Shown here: positions 53,350-62,977 of the stretch, piece after piece
Position numbering within the stretch: the first letter of the stretch is position 1
How the letters are laid out: the number at the start of each line of letters is the position of its first letter
Source: Acidobacteriota bacterium
GTDB taxonomy: Bacteria; Acidobacteriota; Terriglobia; Terriglobales; Acidobacteriaceae
Assembly: GCA_018268755.1 (NCBI GenBank)
Contig: JAFDVW010000009.1
Coordinates: 1 to 64,000 of the forward strand
Length of the DNA: 64,000 nt
Reading direction: 5' to 3'
Made by a program: the position numbers and the translations under genes
The notes under the pieces: generated by a model
Told to the model about the DNA's origin: nothing
The model's input: the letters and a program-made list of their open reading frames with translations, nothing else
Databases searched by the model: none

Positions 53350-54144
53350 ATGGACTTTCCCGCCCAGCAAGAGATTTTGCACCGCATTCAGACCGCCCTC
53401 CACGCGGCCAGCCAAGTCTTCGCCCGCTTTACTCCCGGGGACATCGCCGCGGAATACAAGTCGGGACACGATCCGGTGACCGAGGCCGACCGGGCGGTGG
53501 ACGCTGTGTTGCGGCACGAACTGTTGCGTCCAGACGAGGGCTGGCTCTCGGAAGAGAGCGTGGATGATCTGGAACGGCTGACCAAAAGCCGGGTGTGGGT
53601 AGTGGATCCACTCGATGGAACCCGGGAATTCGTGGAAGGCGTGCCGGAGTTCTGTGTCTCGGTGGCCATGGTGGAAGAGGGACGTCCTGTGGCGGGAGGA
53701 ATTTGCAATCCCGTCACCCGCGAGACGTTTCTGGGCTCGCTCGATACCGGCGTGATCTACAACGGGAGCCCGGCGCGCATCAGCCAGAAAAAAACATTGG
53801 ATGGGGCGGTGGTGCTGGCCAGCCGCAGCGAAACCAAACGCGGCGAGTGGCAGGCCTTCGCAAGCACGCCGCTCAGCATCCGCCCCATGGGTTCCGTGGC
53901 CTACAAACTGGCCCTGGTTTCCGCCGGCCAAGCGGACATCACCTTCACCCTCACCCCCAAACACGAATGGGACGTGGCCGCCGGGGCCGCGCTGGTGGAA
54001 AGCGCCGGCGGGACCGTCCGCACCCTGCAAAATACTCCGCTGCGGTGCAACAACCGGTCACCCCTGCTTTCCGGGCTGATCGCCAGCGGACCATTCCTGG
54101 CAGATGGGCTTTTTGCCCTTATTCAAGGCGGAGCTCCTCGTTAA
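53350..54144 (+). CDS. cysQ: 3'(2'),5'-bisphosphate nucleotidase, CysQ-like
   Basis: 264 residues. The inositol-monophosphatase fold is shown by DPVTEADRAVD, LSEES, WVVDPLDGTREFVEG with the metal-binding aspartates, and KHEWDVAAGAALVESAGG. It removes the 3'-phosphate of PAP left after PAPS is used, relieving inhibition of sulfur metabolism. The start is four bases after the permease stop, with no ribosome site, so it depends on coupled translation. An inositol phosphatase role is less likely in this operon. Confidence 0.9.
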   Translation: MDFPAQQEILHRIQTALHAASQVFARFTPGDIAAEYKSGHDPVTEADRAVDAVLRHELLRPDEGWLSEESVDDLERLTKSRVWVVDPLDGTREFVEGVPEFCVSVAMVEEGRPVAGGICNPVTRETFLGSLDTGVIYNGSPARISQKKTLDGAVVLASRSETKRGEWQAFASTPLSIRPMGSVAYKLALVSAGQADITFTLTPKHEWDVAAGAALVESAGGTVRTLQNTPLRCNNRSPLLSGLIASGPFLADGLFALIQGGAPR

Positions 54145-54259
54145 AGACCCCAGCCAAAGGCCCGCACCCGGGTTTTCCTCGGAGTCCGCCCCGGTTTTAT
54201 GCAAGCTTAAGATGATAGAAACATCCCTTTAACATTCACCCGCTACTCTCGCCACAAGC

Positions 54260-54284
54260 TCGTGAGTCTACCGTTTACTCACGA
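54260..54284 (+). promoter_or_regulatory. Inverted repeat before the alkaline phosphatase gene
   Basis: A perfect 8-base inverted repeat TCGTGAGT/ACTCACGA with a 9-base spacer, 30 bases before the start codon. It may be an operator or a leader hairpin. It does not match the usual Pho box. Confidence 0.45.
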
Positions 54285-54314
54285 ACCCTAAAATCTATGC
54301 TCGGGAGACGACGA

Positions 54315-55709
54315 ATGTTTCGTAAACGTTTCGTCCAGTGTTTGGGAATTCTTACGCCCGCTATCTTATTAGCGGGCACGACTCCGGCTTTGGCCGGAGG
54401 AAAAAAGTGCACACCACGAAATGATGGCGACCGGACGGAAAAAGTCCGCCAAGCCATTCATGGTGGACGCGCCAAAAATGTCATTCTGTTCCTGGGCGAC
54501 GGTATGGGCGATTCCGAGATCACGATCGCGCGCAACTATCATGTAGGCGCTGCCGGCCGCTTGACCATGGACTCCTTACCGTTGACCGGCGCTTACACCA
54601 CCTACGCAGTACAGGAAGGCAATCCGGATTTGCCGGAATATGTGACGGATTCCGCGGCCAGTGGCACCGGCTGGGCGACCGGCTACAAGACCAGCAACGG
54701 CCGCATTTCGTCCGTGGCCGGGTCCACGGGAGTGGCCCCCTACACGACGATTCTTGAGCTGGCCCAGGCTGCGGGATACAAGACGGGCAACGTCTCCACC
54801 GCAGAACTGACCGACGCCACCCCGGCGGTGCTGGCCTCCCACATCAATGCCCGCGGATGCCAGGGCCCTACCAACATGTCGAGCTGCGCCGTCTACAAGA
54901 AGCTCAACGGCGGCCCCGGATCCATCGCCGAACAGCTGGTCGACCACAAAGTGGATGTCCTGCTGGGCGGGGGAAAAGGCCGCTTCGATCAGATCATTGA
55001 TGGCGGTCCCTATGCCGGCAAGAGCGTGGTGGATTCCGCCATCGCACAAGGATATACGGTAGTGACCGATGCTTCCGCACTGGCCACGGTAAAACCCGGA
55101 CAGCGTGTTCTGGGCCTCTTCAACAGCGGCAACATGAGCCTGGAATGGACGGGCGAACTGGCCCAGCCCTTCCCGGGCAGCGGCCCCCAAACCTGCGTGG
55201 AAGATCAGCGCCCGGCCAACGAACCCAGTCTGGCCGACATGACCAGCAAGGCCCTGGAACTGCTCGACCGGAAAGGCAAGAGCGCCAAGGGCTTCTTCCT
55301 GCAAGTGGAAGGCGCCTCCATCGACAAGCAGGACCATGCCTCCAATCCTTGCGGCCAGATTGGCGAGAACATCGCCTTTGACAAGGCGATCGCCGTGGGC
55401 CTGGCTTACGCGAAGAAGAACCCCGACACCCTGGTGATCGTCACGGCTGACCACGCGCATACCAGCCAGATCATCGATCCCGTCCCCTCCAACCAGACGG
55501 ACCATCCCGGCGCCTTCAGCGTGCTGATCACGGCCGATGGCGCAGAGATGACGGTCAACTACGGCACTGAGCCTCCGGGGAGCTCGCAGAGCCACACCGG
55601 CTCCCAGCTCCGCATTGCGGCGCAAGGGCCGCAGGCGGCCAATGTGGTGGGCGTCACCGACCAGACCGAACTGTTCCACACCATGGCCCGCGCCCTGGGT
55701 CTGGAGTAG
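54315..55709 (+). CDS. phoA: Secreted alkaline phosphatase, PhoA family
   Basis: 464 residues. The ATG at 54315, with GGGAG nine bases upstream, is better than the one at 54297. The signal peptide ends ATPALAGG-like (TTPALAGG, about residue 28). ILFLGDGMGDSEI holds a metal aspartate, VTDSAASGTGWATG the nucleophilic serine, EGASIDKQDHASN metal ligands, and TADHAHTSQI the last metal pair. The C-terminal HTGSQLRIAAQG is also PhoA-like. It releases phosphate from organic esters in the periplasm. No phosphate-regulon box was recognised. Confidence 0.94.
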   Translation: MFRKRFVQCLGILTPAILLAGTTPALAGGKKCTPRNDGDRTEKVRQAIHGGRAKNVILFLGDGMGDSEITIARNYHVGAAGRLTMDSLPLTGAYTTYAVQEGNPDLPEYVTDSAASGTGWATGYKTSNGRISSVAGSTGVAPYTTILELAQAAGYKTGNVSTAELTDATPAVLASHINARGCQGPTNMSSCAVYKKLNGGPGSIAEQLVDHKVDVLLGGGKGRFDQIIDGGPYAGKSVVDSAIAQGYTVVTDASALATVKPGQRVLGLFNSGNMSLEWTGELAQPFPGSGPQTCVEDQRPANEPSLADMTSKALELLDRKGKSAKGFFLQVEGASIDKQDHASNPCGQIGENIAFDKAIAVGLAYAKKNPDTLVIVTADHAHTSQIIDPVPSNQTDHPGAFSVLITADGAEMTVNYGTEPPGSSQSHTGSQLRIAAQGPQAANVVGVTDQTELFHTMARALGLE

Positions 55710-55732
55710 CCCAGAGCAGGCTGCAAAACCGA

Positions 55733-55760
55733 AAGCCCGCCGCATTCCCGCGGCGGGCTT
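55733..55760. terminator. Hairpin terminator shared by phoA and the amidotransferase operon
   Basis: An 11-base stem AAGCCCGCCGC/GCGGCGGGCTT with a 6-base loop between convergent stops. The plus-strand side has only a short pyrimidine run (CTACCTT). The minus side has TTTCGGTTTTG. Confidence 0.75.
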
Positions 55761-55783
55761 CTACCTTCCAGGGAATTCATTGC

Positions 55784-57736
55784 TCAAGAAGAATGCCCCG
55801 CGCCGACAAAACCCGCGGCTGACACTGTTTCCGGCGCCGGGACCTCGCCATCCAGGAAGATGCGCATCCAGATTTCCAGGTTCAGCAAGCGCCAGATGCG
55901 ATTGCCATGATCGTGCATTTTGCCGCGGTGTTCGGCAAAGAGCTTTTGGATGGCCTCGCGGCGAAATAATCCACGATCCAGGGTGCGGGGCTCCAGCAGC
56001 ATTTTCTCCAATCCATCCAGCTGCGGGCCGGCCAGCCAAAAGGCCCAGGGCGTGGGGAAGCCCATTTTCTGGCGATAGACAATCTCTTCCGGCAGCAGGT
56101 CTTCGACCGCCGATTTCAAAATATGTTTCCCAGACAGGCCCTGCACCGAGTATTGCGCCGGGATCCGCGCCGTGAACTCGACCAGCTTATGGTCCAGGAA
56201 GGGCACGCGGCTCTCGATGGAGGCGGCCATGCTCATCTGGTCCTGCTTCATGAGCAACTCCACCAGATAGGTCTTGAGGTCGGTGTAGAGCAGGCGATGC
56301 AGTAAATCGCCGGAGGAATTTTCCCAGTAGCGCAGGTTGGCGGCATAAGCGTCTCCGGCGTTGGCCAGCGCGGAATCGGTCAACAGGCCGGCTTGCTGGC
56401 GGGCGGAAAAGGCGCTGTAGAAATTATCGAAGTACGCCGACGTCCAGGATGCGCCATCCCGGCCAAGAAAGGTGTGGCCTAGCTTGCGACGCAAGGTCGC
56501 GCCCAGGGGGCCGGCCTGAATTCCCCCGCGCACCCAGCGCCGGAAAAATTCCGGGGTCAGGGCGCGATAAACATTGTCCAGGCGGCCATTGATGAGGGTC
56601 CAGGCGTAGCGCGTGTAGCCGGCCAGCGTCTCATCGCTGCCCTCCCCGGTAAGCACCACCTTGACGTGCTGCCGCGCCAGGCGCGCGACAAAATACAGGG
56701 CCACGCTCGAAGGCCACACAATCGGTTCATCTTCCTGCCAGATAAGACGAGGCAGGGTGGCGAAGAACTCCTCGCGGCTCAGCCTCACCTCATGGTGCTG
56801 GGAGCCAATGTGTTCGGCAACGTGGCGTGCGAAGGGCAACTCGCTGTAGGCGTCTTCCCCGTAACCGACGGCAAAGGTCTTTAGGCCACCGCCGCGGATT
56901 TTTGCCGTCAAAGCCGCTACCGCGCTGGAATCGAGGCCGCCACTCAAAAACACGCCCAGCGGGACATCGCTCATCAGGTGGCTGGCCACACACTCCTCGA
57001 GCATCTCGCGATACGTCTGGACGTAATACTCGCGTGGGCGGTCCAGGGCATCCGCCGGCACCGTGAGGTCCCAATAGGGCGTGATGCGCAGTTCCCCCCT
57101 CTCCGAACACTCGAGGGTGTGTCCCGGCGGCAATTTGCGCACGCCGGAGAACATGGTCTCTTCGCCGGACAGATAGCCGAAAGCCAGATACTCCGCGAGC
57201 GTGCGCGGGTTCCAGGCGGGGGTGACGTCCGGATACGACAGAATGGTTTTGATCTCCGAGCCGAAAAGCAGTTTGCTTCCGTCCCACCAGTAGTAGAGCG
57301 GCTTAATGCCCATGCGGTCGCGCGCCAGAAACAGGCCGCGATGGCGACGGTCCCAGATGGCGAAGGCAAACATGCCGCGCAAGTGCTGTACGCAATCACG
57401 GCCATATTCCTCGTAAAGATGGACGATGGTTTCCGTGTCAGACCGGGTGCGGTAGCGGTGACCGCGCGACTCCAGCTCCTGACGCAATTCCTGGTGGTTG
57501 TAAATCTCCCCGTTGAAAACGATCCAAAGATTGCCGTCTTCATTGCTCAGGGGCTGGTGCCCGGTGGCGACGTCAATGATGCTCAGCCGCCGCATGGCCA
57601 GGCCGACATTGCTGTCAAGCCAAAAGCCGTCATCGTCGGGGCCGCGATGCACGATCTGCGCATTCATCTCCACCAGCGTCGAGCGATCGACGCGCTGCGC
57701 TGGATCAGGATACAGAATTCCACAAATTCCACACAT
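55784..57736 (-). CDS. Glutamine-hydrolysing asparagine synthase-like amidotransferase
   Basis: 650 residues. MCGICGIL puts the nucleophile at Cys2, and RGPDDDGFW and FNGEIYNHQELR complete the glutaminase. The synthase half has the PP-loop SGGLDSSAVAAL and GEGSDETLAGYTRY, which activate the carboxylate with ATP. The ATG directly follows the stop of the heparinase-like gene with no gap. AsnB homologues of this length recur in exosortase/EpsH polysaccharide loci, where they probably amidate a uronic acid or other sugar acid. Simple asparagine synthesis is the alternative. Confidence 0.9.
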   Translation of the reverse strand: MCGICGILYPDPAQRVDRSTLVEMNAQIVHRGPDDDGFWLDSNVGLAMRRLSIIDVATGHQPLSNEDGNLWIVFNGEIYNHQELRQELESRGHRYRTRSDTETIVHLYEEYGRDCVQHLRGMFAFAIWDRRHRGLFLARDRMGIKPLYYWWDGSKLLFGSEIKTILSYPDVTPAWNPRTLAEYLAFGYLSGEETMFSGVRKLPPGHTLECSERGELRITPYWDLTVPADALDRPREYYVQTYREMLEECVASHLMSDVPLGVFLSGGLDSSAVAALTAKIRGGGLKTFAVGYGEDAYSELPFARHVAEHIGSQHHEVRLSREEFFATLPRLIWQEDEPIVWPSSVALYFVARLARQHVKVVLTGEGSDETLAGYTRYAWTLINGRLDNVYRALTPEFFRRWVRGGIQAGPLGATLRRKLGHTFLGRDGASWTSAYFDNFYSAFSARQQAGLLTDSALANAGDAYAANLRYWENSSGDLLHRLLYTDLKTYLVELLMKQDQMSMAASIESRVPFLDHKLVEFTARIPAQYSVQGLSGKHILKSAVEDLLPEEIVYRQKMGFPTPWAFWLAGPQLDGLEKMLLEPRTLDRGLFRREAIQKLFAEHRGKMHDHGNRIWRLLNLEIWMRIFLDGEVPAPETVSAAGFVGAGHSS

Positions 57737-60127
57737 CTATGCGTCTTCCTCTTCGTCATCGGCCGGCGGTCCCTCCGGCGGGGCGGGGGCCTCTGCCAAA
57801 TCGGCCGTAGGCAGCCACTCTTTTCGTACCACCACCTGCCCATCCGGACAGAAGACCTGCACCTGCTCCGCTTCGCGGATGATTTCGCAGCGCAGGACGG
57901 GGTGCGGACAAGTCAGCAATGCTTTGCCCGAGTTTTCCACCGTGGAGGCCTGGCACACGATCAACTGCCGCCGGCCCGACCGGGATTGGCTCCAATACAA
58001 AAATTCCGCATCGGTCTTCCAGGGGCCGTAGCTCCAGGAGGTTCCGGAACGCGCAAAGAAAAAGAAGTGCTGTTCCTCCCCCGCATCATAGCGATAGGCA
58101 TGCACGAAGTGTTCCGCGTCCAGCTTGCGCAGCTTTCCTGGTTTCGTTTGCGAACCAGATACCGGTTGCAACAAGCTTACAAATTGCGCCGGCAACTCCG
58201 CCACGGTACCGAAGTGCAGCACGGGAGCGGACTGCTTCATACCATAGGCCGGCGAATGCTGCCCCTGCACGACCCCTCCCGTCCAGATGTGGGTCTCGGG
58301 AGTCACGATGCACAGGCCTGCGCCGTCCTCTCGCTGGAATGAGATTCCATCACGCGTGCTGAGCGAAGGGTGCAGGTGCCAGAACAGATCAAGTTGGTGC
58401 GGCCCTTCGCCCAGAACAATATCTCGCACCAGCCAGAAATCCGATTTGCGATAGAAAATCCATCGCCGATGCAGGACCGGCTGCGGCAACCGGCTGTAGC
58501 CATCATGGCTGCCAATGAACAGATCGAACGTCTCGCCATTCACCCAGGCTTCTGCTACAGCCTGGATAGGATGCATCCAGGCGAAGGGACCGTTGGGATC
58601 GGATTGCCCGCGGCCATCCACGCTCAGCGTGTTGTGCGCCGCCGTCAGGCGGAACAAATCCCGGTCCAGTTCCGGCCCCACATATTCGAGGGTGCCGGGA
58701 TCGATCAGCAACGCTTTGCCATCGGAGTTCAGGCACACGCTCAGGGCATCGGCGTGGCCGTGTCCCGCGCCACCCGCGCCCTGGGGACCGCAATCCACGA
58801 TCAGTTGTTGTTTCCCATCGCTCATGGCATAGAAGCCCGCGGCCTGCAGAACCATGGAGTCCTGCGCCGGAACTTTTGCTACCAGCCTATCGAACTCGGC
58901 AGCGCCCTGTTGGCCCAGCAGCCACAGACTTTCTTCGCGAAAATTTCCCGCTAGCTGTTTGAAGTCTCCGCGCCCGAACAACACGGCGCCGGTGGAAAGC
59001 GGGTCAAGCAGGTGCTCTGCGCGATTGCGGGCGGGGTCGAACAGACGGCCGCCATCATCATCGCCAAACGAAGGCGGTGTTCCCCCGCGGCCCATCCCCA
59101 TGAGTGCATTCAGCATCCGTTCCAGCGTGGCATCGAGTTCCGGCCCACCCGCATTCTCCTGTAAAGAGGCCAGAATCGCGGCATGCAGGAACATATCAAG
59201 CGCGTAGACGTGGTAATAAGTGGATTGTTCAAAATGAAAGCCATCGCTGCGAACCTGGCGGCGCGCTTCGGCGCAGATGATCTCCCAACCACGCTGCTTC
59301 CAGCGCGAAGCCGATTGCAGCTCCGGGCAAAGTGTCCCAATGAAAAACAGCGCCAGCCCTTCTCCCAGCAAGTGCGTGTTGGGAGAAAAATAGGTGGAAA
59401 GATAGGTTTCGATGTGGCGTCCGTTGATGCCGAGCGCCACCGCCCACTCGGCGCGGAAGGCCGTGGGCAATACCGGAGACCCCAGCAGAAGATAGTAAGT
59501 CCAAATCCACGACAGACTGCGGAAAGCAACCTCCAGACTGCTGGTCCAGTGAATGCCAATGGGATATGGATTTTCTGCCTGCCAGTGTTGCCACTGGCGA
59601 AAAATCTCCGCCGCGAATTCTTCTCGCCCGGTCAGCCGGTAAGCTTTGGCGAGGGTCACCCAATGCTGGTGACGGCCCAGCTCCCAGGTCACCTTGCTGT
59701 CGCCCACTTCCTCGAAATCGAGATAGCGAATCTTGTAGGCTGGCTTGCGCGGAGCACGCTTCCGATGCACCGCGTCGAGATGCCAGTCGATGGCCGCGCC
59801 ATAGTCGAGATCCTGGTAGCCCAGGAAATCAAAGTGATGCTGGCAGATGCGTTCCGCGCGGCGCACGATCTGCTCGACTTCCCGGGGAAGGCGTTGCTGC
59901 AGGAGTGCGCACAACGAGGGCACCTGCTCCGGCGAAAAGAAGAACCGCGGAGCTTGCGCCGGAGCCGGGCCAATTTCGGGATCAAAGCTCAATCCCAGGG
60001 CATGGCGCGCAGCATCGGCCCGGACCGTCAGCTGCTGACGGATGCGGTCATAAAGTTCACCGCCACCCATGGCGGCCAGGCGGCGCAAGCGCTGCTCCCA
60101 TTTGGAAGTTGGCATGGTCATGGTCAT
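57737..60127 (-). CDS. Heparinase II/III family protein
   Basis: 796 residues from an ATG overlapping the GT4 stop by four bases. An ATG at 60151 would add eight. An (alpha/alpha) toroid (about 130-420, with HWTSSLEVAFRSLSWIWTYY and SPNTHLLGEGLALFFIG) is followed by a beta-sandwich (about 430-760; GGAGHGHADALSVCLNSDGK, IDPGTLEYVG) carrying the histidine/tyrosine lyase region. There is no signal peptide. Family enzymes cleave uronic-acid polysaccharides. In exopolysaccharide loci they trim or degrade the polymer. The acidic tail (about 780-796) is unusual. Confidence 0.9.
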   Translation of the reverse strand: MTMTMPTSKWEQRLRRLAAMGGGELYDRIRQQLTVRADAARHALGLSFDPEIGPAPAQAPRFFFSPEQVPSLCALLQQRLPREVEQIVRRAERICQHHFDFLGYQDLDYGAAIDWHLDAVHRKRAPRKPAYKIRYLDFEEVGDSKVTWELGRHQHWVTLAKAYRLTGREEFAAEIFRQWQHWQAENPYPIGIHWTSSLEVAFRSLSWIWTYYLLLGSPVLPTAFRAEWAVALGINGRHIETYLSTYFSPNTHLLGEGLALFFIGTLCPELQSASRWKQRGWEIICAEARRQVRSDGFHFEQSTYYHVYALDMFLHAAILASLQENAGGPELDATLERMLNALMGMGRGGTPPSFGDDDGGRLFDPARNRAEHLLDPLSTGAVLFGRGDFKQLAGNFREESLWLLGQQGAAEFDRLVAKVPAQDSMVLQAAGFYAMSDGKQQLIVDCGPQGAGGAGHGHADALSVCLNSDGKALLIDPGTLEYVGPELDRDLFRLTAAHNTLSVDGRGQSDPNGPFAWMHPIQAVAEAWVNGETFDLFIGSHDGYSRLPQPVLHRRWIFYRKSDFWLVRDIVLGEGPHQLDLFWHLHPSLSTRDGISFQREDGAGLCIVTPETHIWTGGVVQGQHSPAYGMKQSAPVLHFGTVAELPAQFVSLLQPVSGSQTKPGKLRKLDAEHFVHAYRYDAGEEQHFFFFARSGTSWSYGPWKTDAEFLYWSQSRSGRRQLIVCQASTVENSGKALLTCPHPVLRCEIIREAEQVQVFCPDGQVVVRKEWLPTADLAEAPAPPEGPPADDEEEDA

Positions 60128-61344
60128 GGGCGGCTGGAGTTTGCCGGGCATTTCTTCCGCCCCAGCTCCTCATAGAGCTGGCCGGTTTCCTCCACCAGCC
60201 GCTCAAAGCTGAAATGGTTTTTCACCCAGGCATGTCCGCCTTGCCCCAGCCGGCTGGCCAATGGATCATCTCGCAAGAGCCGAAGCAAGGCCGCCGCTAG
60301 GGCGCCAGCATCCTGGGGCGGGACCAGCAACCCGGTTTCGCCGTCACGCACCAGCTCGGGATTTCCCCCGACCTGGCTGGCCACCACGGGCAAGCCCGCC
60401 GCCATATATTCCAAAATTGCGTTAGGCAGGCCTTCCGCCCGCGAGGGCAACACGGCAATGTCGCTGCTCACCAGGATTTCTGGAATATCATTGCGCCGTC
60501 CCAGAAAACGGAAATTCTTCTGCAATCCCAACTCTGCCACCCGGCGAGCAAAGTCATCCTGACAATCTCCGCTTCCCACCAGCAGAAAACGGGTGTGGGG
60601 AAATTCCGGCGCGATTTTGGTGGCGGCCTCGATCAGCCAGGGATGCCCCTTCACATCACTGTGCATGTTGCCTACCAGCACGATCAGCTTTCCCGGGCCG
60701 ATGCCGGGAAACAGACGCTCCCGGTCGCGCATGGCGCGATAAAACTTCTCGACGTCCACGCCGTTGGGAATAACCCGGACCTTCTCCGGGGCAAAGTGGT
60801 CATCGCGAATCAGCGCATCACGAATTGGGCCGGCGTTGGCCAGCACAACGTCGGAAAGGTTCTGGATACGACGCAGCCACTTCCGCCGCCTTCCCTGGTA
60901 CCAGTCAAAATGTGCCAGATCGCGCCGGCTGGAGATAATTACCGGGACCCTGGCCAGACGCGCCGCCGGCACTCCCATCAGATTGGTCCAAAGATCATGG
61001 GTGTGCACAAGATCAAATCTCTCCCGGCGTAGGAACGCCGCCAGGCGAAGCAGTTGCCAAACCCCTCGTGGAGAATCCAGCCCACCTGCGGGATGAAATT
61101 CGCGCAGCTTGACCGCAGAGGCTTGCAGCTTCTCCAGCAAGGGCCCCTGCAGGCGCAGGCAGCCCAGCGTGACTTCATAGACTGCGGGGTCCAGGCGCCG
61201 CGCCAGCTCCACCGCCTGGGTTTCGGTCCCGCCGACCTGCAGCGAGTCCAGGAAAAAAAATACCTTCCGGCGCGGCTGCCCGAGGCTAGCGACACTCTGA
61301 CTCTCGCGCTTGGGAACCTCGGCCCCCCCCTGCATGGCAGTCAT
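60124..61344 (-). CDS. Family 4 glycosyltransferase
   Basis: 406 residues. DSLQVGGTETQAVELARRL at the N-terminus, then HTHDLWTNLMG, VIPNGVDVEKF and the EX7E pair in PSRAEGLPNAILEYMAAGLP are the GT-B fold signature of GT4 retaining enzymes. It transfers a nucleotide-sugar unit to a growing glycan in the cytoplasm. It is the first gene of the GT4-heparinase-amidotransferase operon. Alternative starts exist within the first 27 residues. Confidence 0.92.
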   Translation of the reverse strand: MTAMQGGAEVPKRESQSVASLGQPRRKVFFFLDSLQVGGTETQAVELARRLDPAVYEVTLGCLRLQGPLLEKLQASAVKLREFHPAGGLDSPRGVWQLLRLAAFLRRERFDLVHTHDLWTNLMGVPAARLARVPVIISSRRDLAHFDWYQGRRRKWLRRIQNLSDVVLANAGPIRDALIRDDHFAPEKVRVIPNGVDVEKFYRAMRDRERLFPGIGPGKLIVLVGNMHSDVKGHPWLIEAATKIAPEFPHTRFLLVGSGDCQDDFARRVAELGLQKNFRFLGRRNDIPEILVSSDIAVLPSRAEGLPNAILEYMAAGLPVVASQVGGNPELVRDGETGLLVPPQDAGALAAALLRLLRDDPLASRLGQGGHAWVKNHFSFERLVEETGQLYEELGRKKCPANSSRP

Positions 61345-61594
61345 ATCCGTTTGGTCTGATTCCGTTTGGATTCTATTGCAGTATCAAGGTTGGCTCAAAA
61401 AGAAGCCAGCCCAAGGAACCGAATCTTGCATCTCAGCTCCGCCATGATGACAGCGCTCCAGCCGGGAGACAGCATGGGCTAGGCCCACTCCCACTTGCTG
61501 TCTGCGGAGTCCGGCCTTACGCCGGTAACTCATTGAAAACATGAATCCAGGAACTCCACAAGTTACCTTGGCCGCATTTCGCCGGCCCTCGCAA

Positions 61595-61623
61595 TTGCGC
61601 TGCCGTTTATAACCTTGTAAATA
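61595..61623 (+). promoter_or_regulatory. Candidate promoter of the GDP-mannose dehydrogenase gene
   Basis: TTGCGC (61595-61600), 17 bases, TAAATA (61618-61623), 24 bases before the start codon. The rest of the 303-base divergent gap (61345-61647) shows no other clear element, and no promoter for the minus-strand GT4 was resolved. Confidence 0.38.
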
Positions 61624-61647
61624 GATAGCAGGGATATTGAATTCCGC

Positions 61648-62973
61648 ATGAGTCAAGCCATCAGCGTCTTTGGATTGGGCTACGTGGGCACCGTGACCGC
61701 AGCCTGCTTTGCCCACAAAGGGCACTCCGTCATTGGAGTGGACCTGAATGCCAATAAAGTGCAGGCCCTCAGCTCCGGCTCCAGCCCGATCGTGGAACCG
61801 GGCGTCACCGAGATGATTGCCGAGGTCCACGCCGCCGGCCGGCTGCGCGCCACCAGCAACGCCGAAACCGCTGTGTTGAACAGCGAGGTGTCTTTTCTCT
61901 GTGTGGGCACGCCCAGTTTGCGCAACGGCAAGCTGGATCTGGGGCACATTGAGCCGGTCTGCCGGGAAATTGGCGCGGCGTTAAAAAAGAAAAAGTCATT
62001 TCACCTGGTGGTGCTGCGCAGCACGGTGCTACCGGGCACGGCAGAAACCATCGTAGTGCCGGCACTGGAGAGTTCCAGCGGCCTGCGTCTGGGGAAAGAT
62101 TTCGGGGTGTGCGTGAACCCGGAGTTCATGCGCGAGGGCACAGCAGTCGCCGATTTTCTGGAGCCCGCCATCACCATTCTGGGCGCGGAGGATCCCGCCC
62201 ATAGCGCGGCTTTGCGAAAACTCTATGCCTGGACCCCGGGGAAGATTTTCGAGACCAGCTTCCGCTCGGCCGAGATGGTCAAGTACGTCTGCAATGCCTG
62301 GCATGCACTCAAGGTGTCCTTTGCCAACGAAGTGGGCACACTGGCCAAAGAGCTGGGCGTGGACGCCGAGGCCGTAGTGGAAATCTTCACCGCCGACGAC
62401 AAGCTGAACATTTCGCCCAAATATCTGCAACCCGGGTTCGCCTTCGGAGGGTCCTGCTTACCCAAGGACGTGCGGGCGCTCAACTACCGCGCCAAAGAAC
62501 TCGATCTCGAGCTACCCTTGTTCTCGGCCATCCTGCCCAGCAACGAAGAGCACCTGCGGCGCGCCCTCAACCTGGTGCTGGAGACCGGCAAAAAGAAGAT
62601 TGCCATGCTCGGCCTCAGCTTTAAGGCGGCCACCGACGATTTGCGGGAAAGCCCGCAAGTACAGCTGGTAAAGCAGCTGATGGGCGAAGGCCGGGAATTA
62701 CGCATCTGGGACGATAACGTTTCGCTGGGACGGCTGATCGGCTCCAACCGGCAATATATCGAAGAGGTGATTCCCCACATCGGGTCGGTGCTGTCTTCCA
62801 ATCTGGAAGAGGTCCTGCGCGGCGCGGAAGTGGTGGTGGTGGGAACGCGCGGCATCAGCCGGGAGAAGCTGCAAGCGCTCCTTGCCCCCGGACAAATCGT
62901 GATCGATCTGGTCAACACGGAAAAGTCCCGCCGCCCCGCCGCCGACGGCGCTTATCACGGAATCTGCTGGTAA
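61648..62973 (+). CDS. algD: GDP-mannose 6-dehydrogenase, AlgD-like
   Basis: 441 residues. FGLGYVGTVTAACF is the NAD-binding loop, and SPIVEPGVTEMI, CVGTPSLRNGKLDLGHIEPV and VVLRSTVLPGTAE follow. FAFGGSCLPKDVRALNYRA carries the catalytic cysteine, and the end GICW matches AlgD as I recall it. It oxidises GDP-mannose to GDP-mannuronate, the uronic-acid donor for alginate-like polymers. UDP-glucose dehydrogenase is the alternative, but the overall sequence fits AlgD better. It is followed after four bases by a glycosyltransferase. Confidence 0.87.
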   Translation: MSQAISVFGLGYVGTVTAACFAHKGHSVIGVDLNANKVQALSSGSSPIVEPGVTEMIAEVHAAGRLRATSNAETAVLNSEVSFLCVGTPSLRNGKLDLGHIEPVCREIGAALKKKKSFHLVVLRSTVLPGTAETIVVPALESSSGLRLGKDFGVCVNPEFMREGTAVADFLEPAITILGAEDPAHSAALRKLYAWTPGKIFETSFRSAEMVKYVCNAWHALKVSFANEVGTLAKELGVDAEAVVEIFTADDKLNISPKYLQPGFAFGGSCLPKDVRALNYRAKELDLELPLFSAILPSNEEHLRRALNLVLETGKKKIAMLGLSFKAATDDLRESPQVQLVKQLMGEGRELRIWDDNVSLGRLIGSNRQYIEEVIPHIGSVLSSNLEEVLRGAEVVVVGTRGISREKLQALLAPGQIVIDLVNTEKSRRPAADGAYHGICW

Positions 62974-62977
62974 GGCT

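Noticed and set aside
54190..54314. Possible phosphate-regulon box before the alkaline phosphatase
   Set aside because: Only a single TTTAACATTCAC-like half is present. The two spaced direct repeats needed for a PhoB site were not found.
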